The translations under genes and the position numbers were made by a program. The notes below the pieces were generated by a model. The model searched no databases. It was given only the letters and a program-made list of their open reading frames with translations, and was not told the DNA's origin. A stretch of 35,693 nt of DNA from CAYUIG01 sp964444685 (lineage in GTDB: Bacteria; Gemmatimonadota; Gemmatimonadetes; Longimicrobiales; RSA9), in NCBI GenBank assembly GCA_964444685.1, contig CAYUIG010000036.1, forward strand, positions 1-35,693, in the 5' to 3' direction. How positions within the stretch are numbered: the stretch's first letter is position 1; the number at the start of each line of letters is the position of its first letter. This document shows positions 15,575 through 23,628 of this stretch, piece by piece.

Positions 15575-15742
15575 GACTCCAACCTGTCCAGCGGAACGGG
15601 GCGAACCGAAAGTCTGCCTGCTTTGCGGCGAACGGGCGGACACGCGGGTCGTCGTAGTCCTCCTCCCGGCAGTGACGTCCGTTTGCGGTGGAGGCCCGGC
15701 GCCTCTATTTCAACGGCCGAACATGCATGAGGGAGGGGCAAG
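15575..15742. other. Right flank of repeat array 1, upstream of maeB
   Basis: Degenerate array-like pieces (TTTGCGGCGAACGG near 15621, GTTTGCGGTGGAGG near 15681) fade into the maeB leader. A Shine-Dalgarno-like GGGAGGGG lies just before the GTG start. No convincing promoter box was found. Confidence 0.5.
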
Positions 15743-18007
15743 GTGATCATCCGCGAGAGCGAAGTCCTGCGCTACCACAACGGCGACACGCCGGGCAAGC
15801 TGGAGGTGGTGCCGTCGAAGCCGTGCCTGACCCAGCGCGACCTCGCCCTCGCGTACACGCCGGGTGTGGCGGTGCCGTGTCTGCGCATTCAGGAGAACCC
15901 GAACGACGGTTTCCAGTACACCGGGCGCGGCAATCTCGTCGCGGTGATCACGAACGGGACGGCGGTGCTCGGGCTCGGCAACATCGGCCCGCTTGCCGGC
16001 AAGCCGGTGATGGAAGGCAAGGGCGTGCTGTTCAAGCGCTTCGCGGATGTCAACGTATTCGACTTGGAGCTGGACACGACGGATCCGCAGGAGCTGATCC
16101 GCTGTGTGAAGCTGCTCGAGCCCACTTTCGGCGGGATCAACCTCGAGGACATCCGCGCGCCGGAGTGCTTCGAGATCGAGGAGACGCTCCAGCGCGAGAT
16201 GGACATCCCGGTCTTCCATGACGACCAGCATGGCACGGCCATCATCAGCAGCGCGGCGCTCCTGAACGCGCTGGATCTGGCCGACAAGCCGATCGATCAG
16301 GTACGCGTCGTGTTCCTGGGCGCGGGCGCGGCCGGAATCGCGTGCGCGAACATGTACATCTCGCTCGGCGTGGATCCGGCGAAGGTGCTGATGGCCGACT
16401 CGAAGGGCGTGCTCTACGAGGGCCGCGGCGACGCGCTGAACCCGTACAAGGAGAAGTACGTCCGTTCGACGGACAGGCATACACTCGCGGAGGCACTCGA
16501 CGGTGCGGACGTATTCGTGGGCGTATCCGGCAAAGACCTCGTGACGCCGGACATGCTGCGCTCGATGGCGAAGAACCCGATCGTCTTCGCCATGGCGAAT
16601 CCCGACCCCGAGATCTCCTGGGACGATGCGCGCAGAGCGCGTCCGGACGTCATCATGGCGACGGGTCGCTCGGACTTCCCGAACCAGGTCAACAACGTTC
16701 TGGGCTTCCCGTTCATCTTCCGCGGCGCGCTGGACGTACGCGCGCGCGCCATCAACGAGGCGATGAAGATCGCAGCCGCGCGCGCGCTGGCCGAGCTGGC
16801 GCGCGAGGACGTGCCCGAGTCCGTGGTGTCCGCGTACGGCGGCGACCCGATCAGCTTCGGCCCCGAGTACATCATCCCGAAGCCGTTCGACACGCGCGTG
16901 TTGACACGCGTGGCACCGGCGGTTGCGCGCGCCGCAGTCGAGAGCGGCGTGGCGCGCGAACCGAAGGAGGACTGGGAGGAGTACGCGGAATCGCTCGCGC
17001 GAAGGATCCTGGGCAAGAGCCACGAGGTCATGCGTTCCCTCGTGCAGAAGGCGCGGGCATCGAAGCGTCGCCGCATCCTGTTTCCGGAAGGCGAGGAGGA
17101 CCGCATCCTGCGCGCGTGCCAGGTCGCCCTCGACGAGGGCATCGCCCAGCCCGTGCTCCTGGGCGATCCTGATCGTGTGCGGATGAACGCGCGCGCCCTC
17201 GGCCTGGAACTCCAAGGTGTCGAGGTCATCGACTTCGAGCGCTCGGACCGGCTCGATGCCTACGCCGATGCGCTGTACGAGCGACGCCAGCGCTCCGGCG
17301 TCACGCCGCGCCGCGCGCGCCGGCTGCTCCAGGACCCTGCGTACTTCGGCGCGATGATGGTGCACCTGGGCGAGGTGGACGGGCTGGTGTGCGGCCTCAA
17401 TCGATCGTATCCCGAGACCATCCGGCCTGCGCTCCAGATCATCGGGCTGCGTGCGGACGCGACCCGCGCAGCGGGCGTGTACTGCATGGTGCTGAAGGAC
17501 CGCGTGATCTTCTTCGCGGACACGACCGTCAACATCGAGCCCAGTGCCGAGGAGCTGGCGGAGATCGCGATCATGGCGGCCAGAGTGGCGAAGAAGCACT
17601 TCGAGCTCGAGCCGCGGGTTGCGATGCTGTCGTTCGGCAACTTCGGCTCGGTGAAGCATCCCTTCACGGCCAGGGTACGGCGTGCCGTGGAGATCGCCCG
17701 TGAGAAGGCGCCGCAGCTGGTGATCGACGGCGAGATGCAGGCGGATACCGCGCTCGTGCCCGAGATCGCGGAGACCGCATTCCCGCATTCGCGCGTCGCG
17801 GGCGATGCGAACGTGCTGATCTTCCCCGACCTGCAGTCGGGCAACATCGCGTACAAGCTGGTGCAGCGGCTCGCGGGCGCGGACGTGATCGGCCCGATCC
17901 TGGTCGGTCTGCGCAAGCCGGTGAACGTGCTCAACCACTACTCATCGGTGAACGAGATCGTGAACATGACCTCGATCACGACGGTGCTCGCCGACGCACA
18001 CGCCTGA
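15743..18007 (+). CDS. maeB: NADP-type malic enzyme with C-terminal phosphotransacetylase-like domain
   Basis: A 754-residue MaeB-type protein converting malate to pyruvate and CO2 with NAD(P) reduction. The malic-enzyme half (about 1-425) shows YTPGVAVPC, GKGVLFKRFADVNVFDLELD, the metal/substrate motif FHDDQHGTAIIS, the dinucleotide-binding VVFLGAGAAGIACANMYISL, MANPDPEI and TGRSDFPNQVNNVLGFPFIF. The second half (about 430-754) resembles phosphate acetyltransferase (ILFPEGEEDRILRACQVALD, SYPETIRPALQIIG, GNIAYKLVQRLAGADVIGPI). In MaeB enzymes this domain is usually a catalytically weak regulatory module sensing acetyl-CoA. The GTG start is preceded by GGGAGGGG. The gene is alone, bounded by a repeat array and a hairpin. 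Confidence 0.95.
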   Translation: MIIRESEVLRYHNGDTPGKLEVVPSKPCLTQRDLALAYTPGVAVPCLRIQENPNDGFQYTGRGNLVAVITNGTAVLGLGNIGPLAGKPVMEGKGVLFKRFADVNVFDLELDTTDPQELIRCVKLLEPTFGGINLEDIRAPECFEIEETLQREMDIPVFHDDQHGTAIISSAALLNALDLADKPIDQVRVVFLGAGAAGIACANMYISLGVDPAKVLMADSKGVLYEGRGDALNPYKEKYVRSTDRHTLAEALDGADVFVGVSGKDLVTPDMLRSMAKNPIVFAMANPDPEISWDDARRARPDVIMATGRSDFPNQVNNVLGFPFIFRGALDVRARAINEAMKIAAARALAELAREDVPESVVSAYGGDPISFGPEYIIPKPFDTRVLTRVAPAVARAAVESGVAREPKEDWEEYAESLARRILGKSHEVMRSLVQKARASKRRRILFPEGEEDRILRACQVALDEGIAQPVLLGDPDRVRMNARALGLELQGVEVIDFERSDRLDAYADALYERRQRSGVTPRRARRLLQDPAYFGAMMVHLGEVDGLVCGLNRSYPETIRPALQIIGLRADATRAAGVYCMVLKDRVIFFADTTVNIEPSAEELAEIAIMAARVAKKHFELEPRVAMLSFGNFGSVKHPFTARVRRAVEIAREKAPQLVIDGEMQADTALVPEIAETAFPHSRVAGDANVLIFPDLQSGNIAYKLVQRLAGADVIGPILVGLRKPVNVLNHYSSVNEIVNMTSITTVLADAHA

Positions 18008-18010
18008 TGC

Positions 18011-18044
18011 GCGCGACGGGGCGGCACAAGTCGTCCCGTCGCGC
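18011..18044 (+). terminator. Hairpin after maeB
   Basis: GCGCGACGGG (18011-18020) and CCCGTCGCGC (18035-18044) are perfect reverse complements, three bases after the maeB stop. There is no T-run, only CATTCC, so it is a candidate terminator or 3'-end stabiliser. Confidence 0.5.
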
Positions 18045-18073
18045 CATTCCAGTGCCCCGGCGCCCGCGACTTC

Positions 18074-21000
18074 TTGGGCGCCGTGCACGACACCCCCAAC
18101 CACGACTTCGCGGCGCTGCTGCGCGCGCTCGACGGACGCGATGCGCTCCGTCCGCTCGTCGCCGCACTTGGATTCCGCCGTGCGTCGAAGCGCATGCCGG
18201 CGGAGCCGGGCCACGACGCGCGCATCGTCGGTGAGCGACCCGGCGCGCGTGCGGTCCTGCTCGAGTTCGAGGATTCGGTGGATGCCGTACGTGTCGGCCG
18301 AATCGCCCGGGCGGTACGCGCACGCGACCTGACCATCCAGCACCTCTTCATCGCCGCCGACCGAACGTGGCGCCGCGTGCTGCTCGCGTGCGTAGGCCTT
18401 GAAGGCGAGCTGAGACACGCCTGCATCGAGCCGGCGGCCGTGACGGCGGCGGATACGGAGACGCTCTCCGAGATGGCCGCGCCGCCGGACGAACCGGGAC
18501 TCGCGGTCGCGCTGCGGCATGCGCGTGCGCTCGATCGTGGCCGCGTCACCGACCGCTTCTTCGAGGACTTCCGGTCGCTGCGCGCGCGCGTAGCTACGAA
18601 CTGGAGCGGCATCCCGAAGGATGCCGCGGCGGATCGCGACGAGCTCGCACTCCTGCTGCTTTGCAGGCTGATGTTCCTCTACTTCCTTCAGCGCGCCGGC
18701 CGTCTGGACGGCGACCGCGCCTTCCTCTCGAACCGATTCCGTTCGCAGCGCACCGGACTGTATCGGAACGTGCTCGTGCCGCTGTTCTTCGAATCGCTCA
18801 ACCGCCGGCCCGGGCAGCGCTCGCCGCGGGCGCTCGCGCTCGGCGCGCTGCCGTACCTGAACGGCGGACTGTTCGAGCGTGTGGATGCGGAGCGGGCGCA
18901 TCCGCGCCTGGATCTCGCGGATGAAGTCGTCGCATCGATTCTGGGTGACCTGCTCGAGCGGTACCGCTTCGCGCCGCGCGAGTCGGGCGAGGACCGGATG
19001 GATGGACTGGCACCGGTGTCGGTCGATCCGGAGATGCTCGGGCGCGTATTCGAGCGGATCATGGATCCGGAGCGGCGCGGTCGGACGGGCACGTTCTATA
19101 CGCCGTCCACGCTCGTGGACGACATCGTGGCCGACGCGTTGTCCGCGTGTCTCGGTGCGCGTCTCGGCATCGATCCGGAAGAAGCGCGGCAGCGCATCGA
19201 TGACCCGGACCCTTCTGCCGCGGCGGCTGCACGAGACCTGCGCGTGCTCGATCCCGCGTGCGGCTCGGGTGCGTTCCTGATCGGTGCACTCGCGCGCCTT
19301 GCGCGCCTCGCACCCGACCCCGATGCGCGGCGCCGGATCGTCGGCAGCGGACTGCACGGTGTGGACGTGCAGAGTGACGCGGCGCGACTGTGCTCGCTCC
19401 GGCTCTGGCTCGCACTCACGCTCGACGTGCGCGGCGAATTGCCGCCGCTGCCGAATCTGGACCGTCGCATCCGTCAGGGAGACGCGCTCCTCGATCCGCT
19501 CGACCTCGGCGCGCCGGCCGACGCGGACTCGGACGTGCGACGCGCACTCCGCGAGCTCCCCGAACTGTCCGCACGCTACCTGGTCTCCGAACCTGCGTCG
19601 CGGCCGGCGCTCGAACGGAAACTCGCGGCTGCGGAGCGCTCCCTCGCCCGGGCTTGGGCTGCGGCGCAGTCGAAGCGATTGCGCCGAACGGCAGCCGAGC
19701 TGCGCGCCACGGCAGCGGATCGCGACCTCTGGGGCGAACCGACCGATGACGCGCTGCGCGCACGCGCGGGGGTCGATTCCACGGAGCGCGCCATCGATGC
19801 GCTTCAGTCGCTGCGACGCCGCATGGCGCGGCATCGTGAGCTGCCCTTCTTCAGCTTCCGGGTGCACTTCGCGGAAGCGTTCGAGCACGGATTCGATCTG
19901 ATCCTCTCGAATCCGCCGTGGATCCGTGCGCACGACTGGCCCGATCCGCTGCGACGAATCGCGCGTGCACGCTTCGCCGTGTGCCGCGAAGCCGGCTGGC
20001 CGGAAGGTGCGCGGCTCGCCGGCGCGCCCGCAGCCGCCGGCGCACAGGTGGATCTGTCGCAGCTCTTCATCGAGAAGTCGATCCAGCTCCTGGCACCGGG
20101 CGGCGCGCTCGGCGCGGTCGTTCCCGCCAAGACCTTCCGCTCCCTCTACGGCGCCGGCGTGCGCGCGCTCCTGCTCCGCGAAACGCACATCCAGGCCGTT
20201 CACGACTACGGCCTGGACCAGCACGCGGTCTTCCGTGCGGACGCGTTCGCGGGCACGGTCGTGGCCTGCCGTCCGATGCGACCCGAGGATTCCGGGAGAC
20301 CCGTGCGCATCCGCATGCACGCACGCAATTCCATACCGCTCAACTGTGACGCACCCGCGCACGAACTGCCGCTCGTGCCCGGTGACACGAGGTCGCCCTG
20401 GCTGATCGCGCCCGCCGCCGCGCGCAGAGCGCTCCGCAGGATGCAGCGCGCGGGACCGCCTCTCGGACGCCACGAACGGCTGCGTGTGCGACGCGGTGTG
20501 TTCACCGGCGCGAACGATGTCCTGCTCATCGATCGCGCCGAACCGAAGCTCGGCGGCCTCGCCACGATTCGCGCGGCAGGTCGCCGCAAGGGCGCCGCGT
20601 CGTCCTACGAGGATGTGATCGAGAGCAGCACACTCCGACCCGTGCTGCGCGGCGCGGGCATCTCGCCATGGCGCTTCGATGCCGAAGGCTGGGTGCTCTG
20701 GCTGCACGACGCGCGCGGTGCACCGGTACCGCCGCCGCCTCGAACGGCTCGCTACCTCGAGCGTCATGCCGACCGGCTGGATCGCCGCACGGGCGCGCGG
20801 CACGACCGGCCCGGTGCGATCTTCCGGGTCGATGCGTCCACCGTTGCACCCAAGGTCGCCTGGCAGGACCTCGCCCGCGATCTGGAGGCCGTTGCGATTC
20901 CCGCGTCCATTCCCGATGGACTCGGCGGCCGCAGTCCCGTGATCCCGCTCAACACCGTCTACTTCATTCCAGTCGAGCGCGACGACGATGCCCTCGTGCT

Positions 21001-21295
21001 CGCGGCGATCCTGAACAGTCTTCCCGTGCGTACGTTCGCGCGCGCCATCGCCGAGCGAGCAAAGGATGCGTGCTTCCGCTTCTTCGCGTGGACCGTCGCA
21101 TCGATTCCGCTGCCGCCCACGTGGCGAACTGCGCAGGGCCTGCTCGAGATCTCGCGCAGCGCGCACCGCGCTGGATCGATCGGCGACGACGCGCGCCGAA
21201 CGCTCGACGACCTCGTCGCCCATCTGTACGGGCTCACGCGCGCGGACGTCGCGGCACTGGCGGAGTTCGATGCATGGCTGCGGGGAGATGCCTGA
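18074..21295 (+). CDS. N6-adenine DNA methyltransferase (Eco57I/PglX-like)
   Basis: A protein of about 1073 residues with the layout of Eco57I-type modification enzymes. An N-terminal part of unclear fold (1-330) precedes the FYTPSTLVDDIV entry block. SAM-binding motif I is VLDPACGSGAFLIGAL (from about residue 391), and catalytic motif IV is NPPW (613-616, in DLILSNPPWIRAHDW). VVPAKTFRSLYGAGVR follows, and the C-terminal third (about 720-1073) looks like a target-recognition region (LNTVYFIPV, ILNSLPVRTFARAIA). No clear PD-(D/E)XK nuclease motif was found. The start is uncertain: TTG at 18074 or GTG at 18083, neither with a good ribosome-binding site. The stop overlaps the helicase gene by eight bases, so the two act as one unit, probably in phage defence. 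Confidence 0.9.
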   Translation: MGAVHDTPNHDFAALLRALDGRDALRPLVAALGFRRASKRMPAEPGHDARIVGERPGARAVLLEFEDSVDAVRVGRIARAVRARDLTIQHLFIAADRTWRRVLLACVGLEGELRHACIEPAAVTAADTETLSEMAAPPDEPGLAVALRHARALDRGRVTDRFFEDFRSLRARVATNWSGIPKDAAADRDELALLLLCRLMFLYFLQRAGRLDGDRAFLSNRFRSQRTGLYRNVLVPLFFESLNRRPGQRSPRALALGALPYLNGGLFERVDAERAHPRLDLADEVVASILGDLLERYRFAPRESGEDRMDGLAPVSVDPEMLGRVFERIMDPERRGRTGTFYTPSTLVDDIVADALSACLGARLGIDPEEARQRIDDPDPSAAAAARDLRVLDPACGSGAFLIGALARLARLAPDPDARRRIVGSGLHGVDVQSDAARLCSLRLWLALTLDVRGELPPLPNLDRRIRQGDALLDPLDLGAPADADSDVRRALRELPELSARYLVSEPASRPALERKLAAAERSLARAWAAAQSKRLRRTAAELRATAADRDLWGEPTDDALRARAGVDSTERAIDALQSLRRRMARHRELPFFSFRVHFAEAFEHGFDLILSNPPWIRAHDWPDPLRRIARARFAVCREAGWPEGARLAGAPAAAGAQVDLSQLFIEKSIQLLAPGGALGAVVPAKTFRSLYGAGVRALLLRETHIQAVHDYGLDQHAVFRADAFAGTVVACRPMRPEDSGRPVRIRMHARNSIPLNCDAPAHELPLVPGDTRSPWLIAPAAARRALRRMQRAGPPLGRHERLRVRRGVFTGANDVLLIDRAEPKLGGLATIRAAGRRKGAASSYEDVIESSTLRPVLRGAGISPWRFDAEGWVLWLHDARGAPVPPPPRTARYLERHADRLDRRTGARHDRPGAIFRVDASTVAPKVAWQDLARDLEAVAIPASIPDGLGGRSPVIPLNTVYFIPVERDDDALVLAAILNSLPVRTFARAIAERAKDACFRFFAWTVASIPLPPTWRTAQGLLEISRSAHRAGSIGDDARRTLDDLVAHLYGLTRADVAALAEFDAWLRGDA

Positions 21296-23570
21296 ACGCG
21301 TCATACCGGCGACGCCGGCCGATGTGGTGCGTTCCGTACTCGCGCGGTCTGCGTGGCGCTCATCCGGCACGGATCACGGAACCGGCCTGCCCGGGTTCCA
21401 GGAAGAAGCCGTGCACCGCGCCGTTGCCAGCATGGAGCGCTGGCGCGGCGCGATCGTGGCCGATGCCACAGGCACGGGGAAAACGCACGTGGCACTCGCG
21501 ATCATCGCCGAGGCACTCGCAAGCGATCTGCGCGTGGCACTGATCACGCCCGCGTCACTGCGGGCACACTGGGCCCGGCGCCTCGACACCATCGCAGCGC
21601 GGCGACGCATTGTGTGGGTCACACACGCCTGGCTTTCGCGACACGGCGCGCTGCACGCGCGACCCGATCTCGTTGTCGTGGACGAGGCCCATGCGTTCCG
21701 CAATCCGACTACGCGGCGCTACCGCGCGCTCGCGGAATCGTGCGGTCCGCGCGTGCTGCTCCTCACCGCCACGCCCGTCAACAACTCGCCGCTCGATGTC
21801 TACAACCTGATCCGTCTCTTCGCAGCCGATGGCACCTTCGCGTTCCTCGGCGTGGCGTCGCTGCGCAACGCGTTCCATGCGGCGGCGCGCGGCGAATGGT
21901 CGTCCGCGGCCGATGCGGTACTGGGTGCGGTCGTGGTCCGTCGCAGCCGTGCAGAGGCGCGTGCCGCCGCGGGATCCGTGCTCCGCTTCCCGCAGCGCGC
22001 GCCGCCGCGCGCCATCGAGTGGCGGCCGCACGCCGGCCGATGGTCCGAGGGCGTGCGGAGGATCGCGTCGCTGGAGTTCGCGGCACTGCAGGCAGGTGCA
22101 ACGGCCGCACGTCGCGGTTCCAGCGAGATCGTACGCCTCCTCCTGCTCAAGCGGCTCGAGTCGGGACGTGCCGCGTTTCACGCCACCGTGCATCGACTGG
22201 CAGAGTTCCACGCGGACTTCGTGAACGAGCTCGACGCGGGCCGGCTTCTCACCCCGGCCGACCGTCGTTCCCTCGCGGACGGCGCGCAGCTCGCGTTCGG
22301 CGCGCTCCTGCTGAAGCCGTTTCCTTCATTGCTGGATGCACGTGCATTGAGAGCCGCGGCACTCCGGGATCTCGAGCAACTGCGCGCGCTCGCCGAAGAC
22401 CACGACGATGACCGGGATCCCAAGTGCACCGCACTCGTCGATCTGTTGAGAACGGAGCTGCGAGGCCGCCGAACGCTCGTCTTCACCGAGTTCCGTGATA
22501 CGGCGGAAGAGCTGTGGCGGAAACTGCGGAATCGCTTCCGCGTTGCGCTCGTCCACGGCGGCGGCGCATGGATCGGCAGCGGACCCGCCACGCGCGCCGC
22601 GGCGCTCGCACTCTTTGCGCCCTCGGCCGCGCGCCACGCCTTGACGGATGCCGATGTGCTCATCGCCACCGATGTGCTCGCGGAAGGCCTGGACCTGCAG
22701 GGAGCGAATGCGGTCGTGTCGTACGACTTGCCGTGGAATCCCGTGCGCCTGATTCAGCGCATCGGCCGTATCGATCGCATCGGTTCACCGCACGATCGCA
22801 TCGACATCTTCAACTTCATGCCGGCCGACGGGCTGGAAGCCGTGCTCGGACTGCTGCGCCGGCTGCGGGCGAAGATCGGCGCGATCGACCGCGCGATCGG
22901 AGGCGAGCCGGCCGTCCTCGAATGCCCGGACCCCGACCGGCTGGCGGAGCTGGTCGCCCGCATCCGAGAGGGCGATGAAGCCTTGCTCGATGACGTCGAG
23001 GACCCGATGGGGGCCCTGCGAAGCAGCACGAGCGACCCGTTCCCGTGCGGATCGATTCCGGTCGCAACGACCACGGTGACAAAGGCCGTGATGGTCGCGG
23101 TCGAAGCCGATGGAATCACGACCTGGCTCACGACCTCCGAGGAACGTACGGAGGATGTCCTGCGCCGCGCGCTCTCCGACCACGGGCCAACGCCGGACGA
23201 GGCCCGAACCGTGGCAATCGTTCGGGCCGCCCGCGGCATCGTCCGAAACGCCCCGGTGGTCCCGGACAGCGGCGGACCTGCTGCCGCGATGAGCCGGCTG
23301 CTGCTCCGCACCCTCGCCGCGACCCAACGCCCTTCCCCCGATTTGATCCGGCGCTGCGAAACACTCCTGTCCGCGCTCGCGGCCGGGGCATCAGCGGCCC
23401 GCGAGAGCGACCTGCGCCGCATGCTGCGCGACCCGCCAACGGATGCCGACCGTCTCTGCGTCCAGATCGAGGCGCTGAACCTCGCCTCACCACGGCCGGC
23501 CGGCCGGATCCGGATCCTCGGGATCCTCGCACCGACGGGATTCGGACCTCAGGAGGCCCTTCGGGAATAG
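21288..23570 (+). CDS. SNF2-like superfamily 2 helicase/translocase partnered with the methyltransferase
   Basis: A 760-residue ATP-driven DNA translocase. Motif I is ADATGTGKT (Lys65), motif II DEAH at 132-135 (VVVDEAHAFRN), motif III LLTATPVNNSP near 160. The second RecA lobe has TLVFTEFRDTAEELWRKL, then ATDVLAEGLDLQGANAVVSY and motif VI QRIGRIDRIG (from about 490), typical of SNF2/RapA and DISARM DrmD-like helicases. The last 200 residues have no recognised domain and no nuclease motif. The ATG at 21288 lies inside the methyltransferase gene's end and follows GGGGAG. The pair recalls a split version of single-chain Type ISP enzymes (nuclease-helicase-methylase) or a reduced DISARM/BREX set; drmA, drmB, brx and nuclease genes are not present in this window. 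Confidence 0.9.
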   Translation: MPERVIPATPADVVRSVLARSAWRSSGTDHGTGLPGFQEEAVHRAVASMERWRGAIVADATGTGKTHVALAIIAEALASDLRVALITPASLRAHWARRLDTIAARRRIVWVTHAWLSRHGALHARPDLVVVDEAHAFRNPTTRRYRALAESCGPRVLLLTATPVNNSPLDVYNLIRLFAADGTFAFLGVASLRNAFHAAARGEWSSAADAVLGAVVVRRSRAEARAAAGSVLRFPQRAPPRAIEWRPHAGRWSEGVRRIASLEFAALQAGATAARRGSSEIVRLLLLKRLESGRAAFHATVHRLAEFHADFVNELDAGRLLTPADRRSLADGAQLAFGALLLKPFPSLLDARALRAAALRDLEQLRALAEDHDDDRDPKCTALVDLLRTELRGRRTLVFTEFRDTAEELWRKLRNRFRVALVHGGGAWIGSGPATRAAALALFAPSAARHALTDADVLIATDVLAEGLDLQGANAVVSYDLPWNPVRLIQRIGRIDRIGSPHDRIDIFNFMPADGLEAVLGLLRRLRAKIGAIDRAIGGEPAVLECPDPDRLAELVARIREGDEALLDDVEDPMGALRSSTSDPFPCGSIPVATTTVTKAVMVAVEADGITTWLTTSEERTEDVLRRALSDHGPTPDEARTVAIVRAARGIVRNAPVVPDSGGPAAAMSRLLLRTLAATQRPSPDLIRRCETLLSALAAGASAARESDLRRMLRDPPTDADRLCVQIEALNLASPRPAGRIRILGILAPTGFGPQEALRE

Positions 23571-23628
23571 AAGGTACCGCGGGTTCGCCCGGCCGTGGTT
23601 CAGGAAGCACCCCGAACGAGAAGATCTG

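Noticed and set aside
15710..17938. 742-codon minus-strand frame opposite maeB
   Set aside because: Antisense shadow of a well-recognised enzyme; low-complexity translation.
17942..21370. 1142-codon open frame on the minus strand
   Set aside because: It is antisense to the methyltransferase gene, whose motifs are clear; long antisense frames are expected in GC-rich genes and its translation is Arg/Glu-rich with no recognisable domain.
18074..23570. Complete DISARM or BREX locus
   Set aside because: Only methylase and helicase are present; no drmA, drmB, drmC, brxC, pglZ or similar gene occurs on either side.
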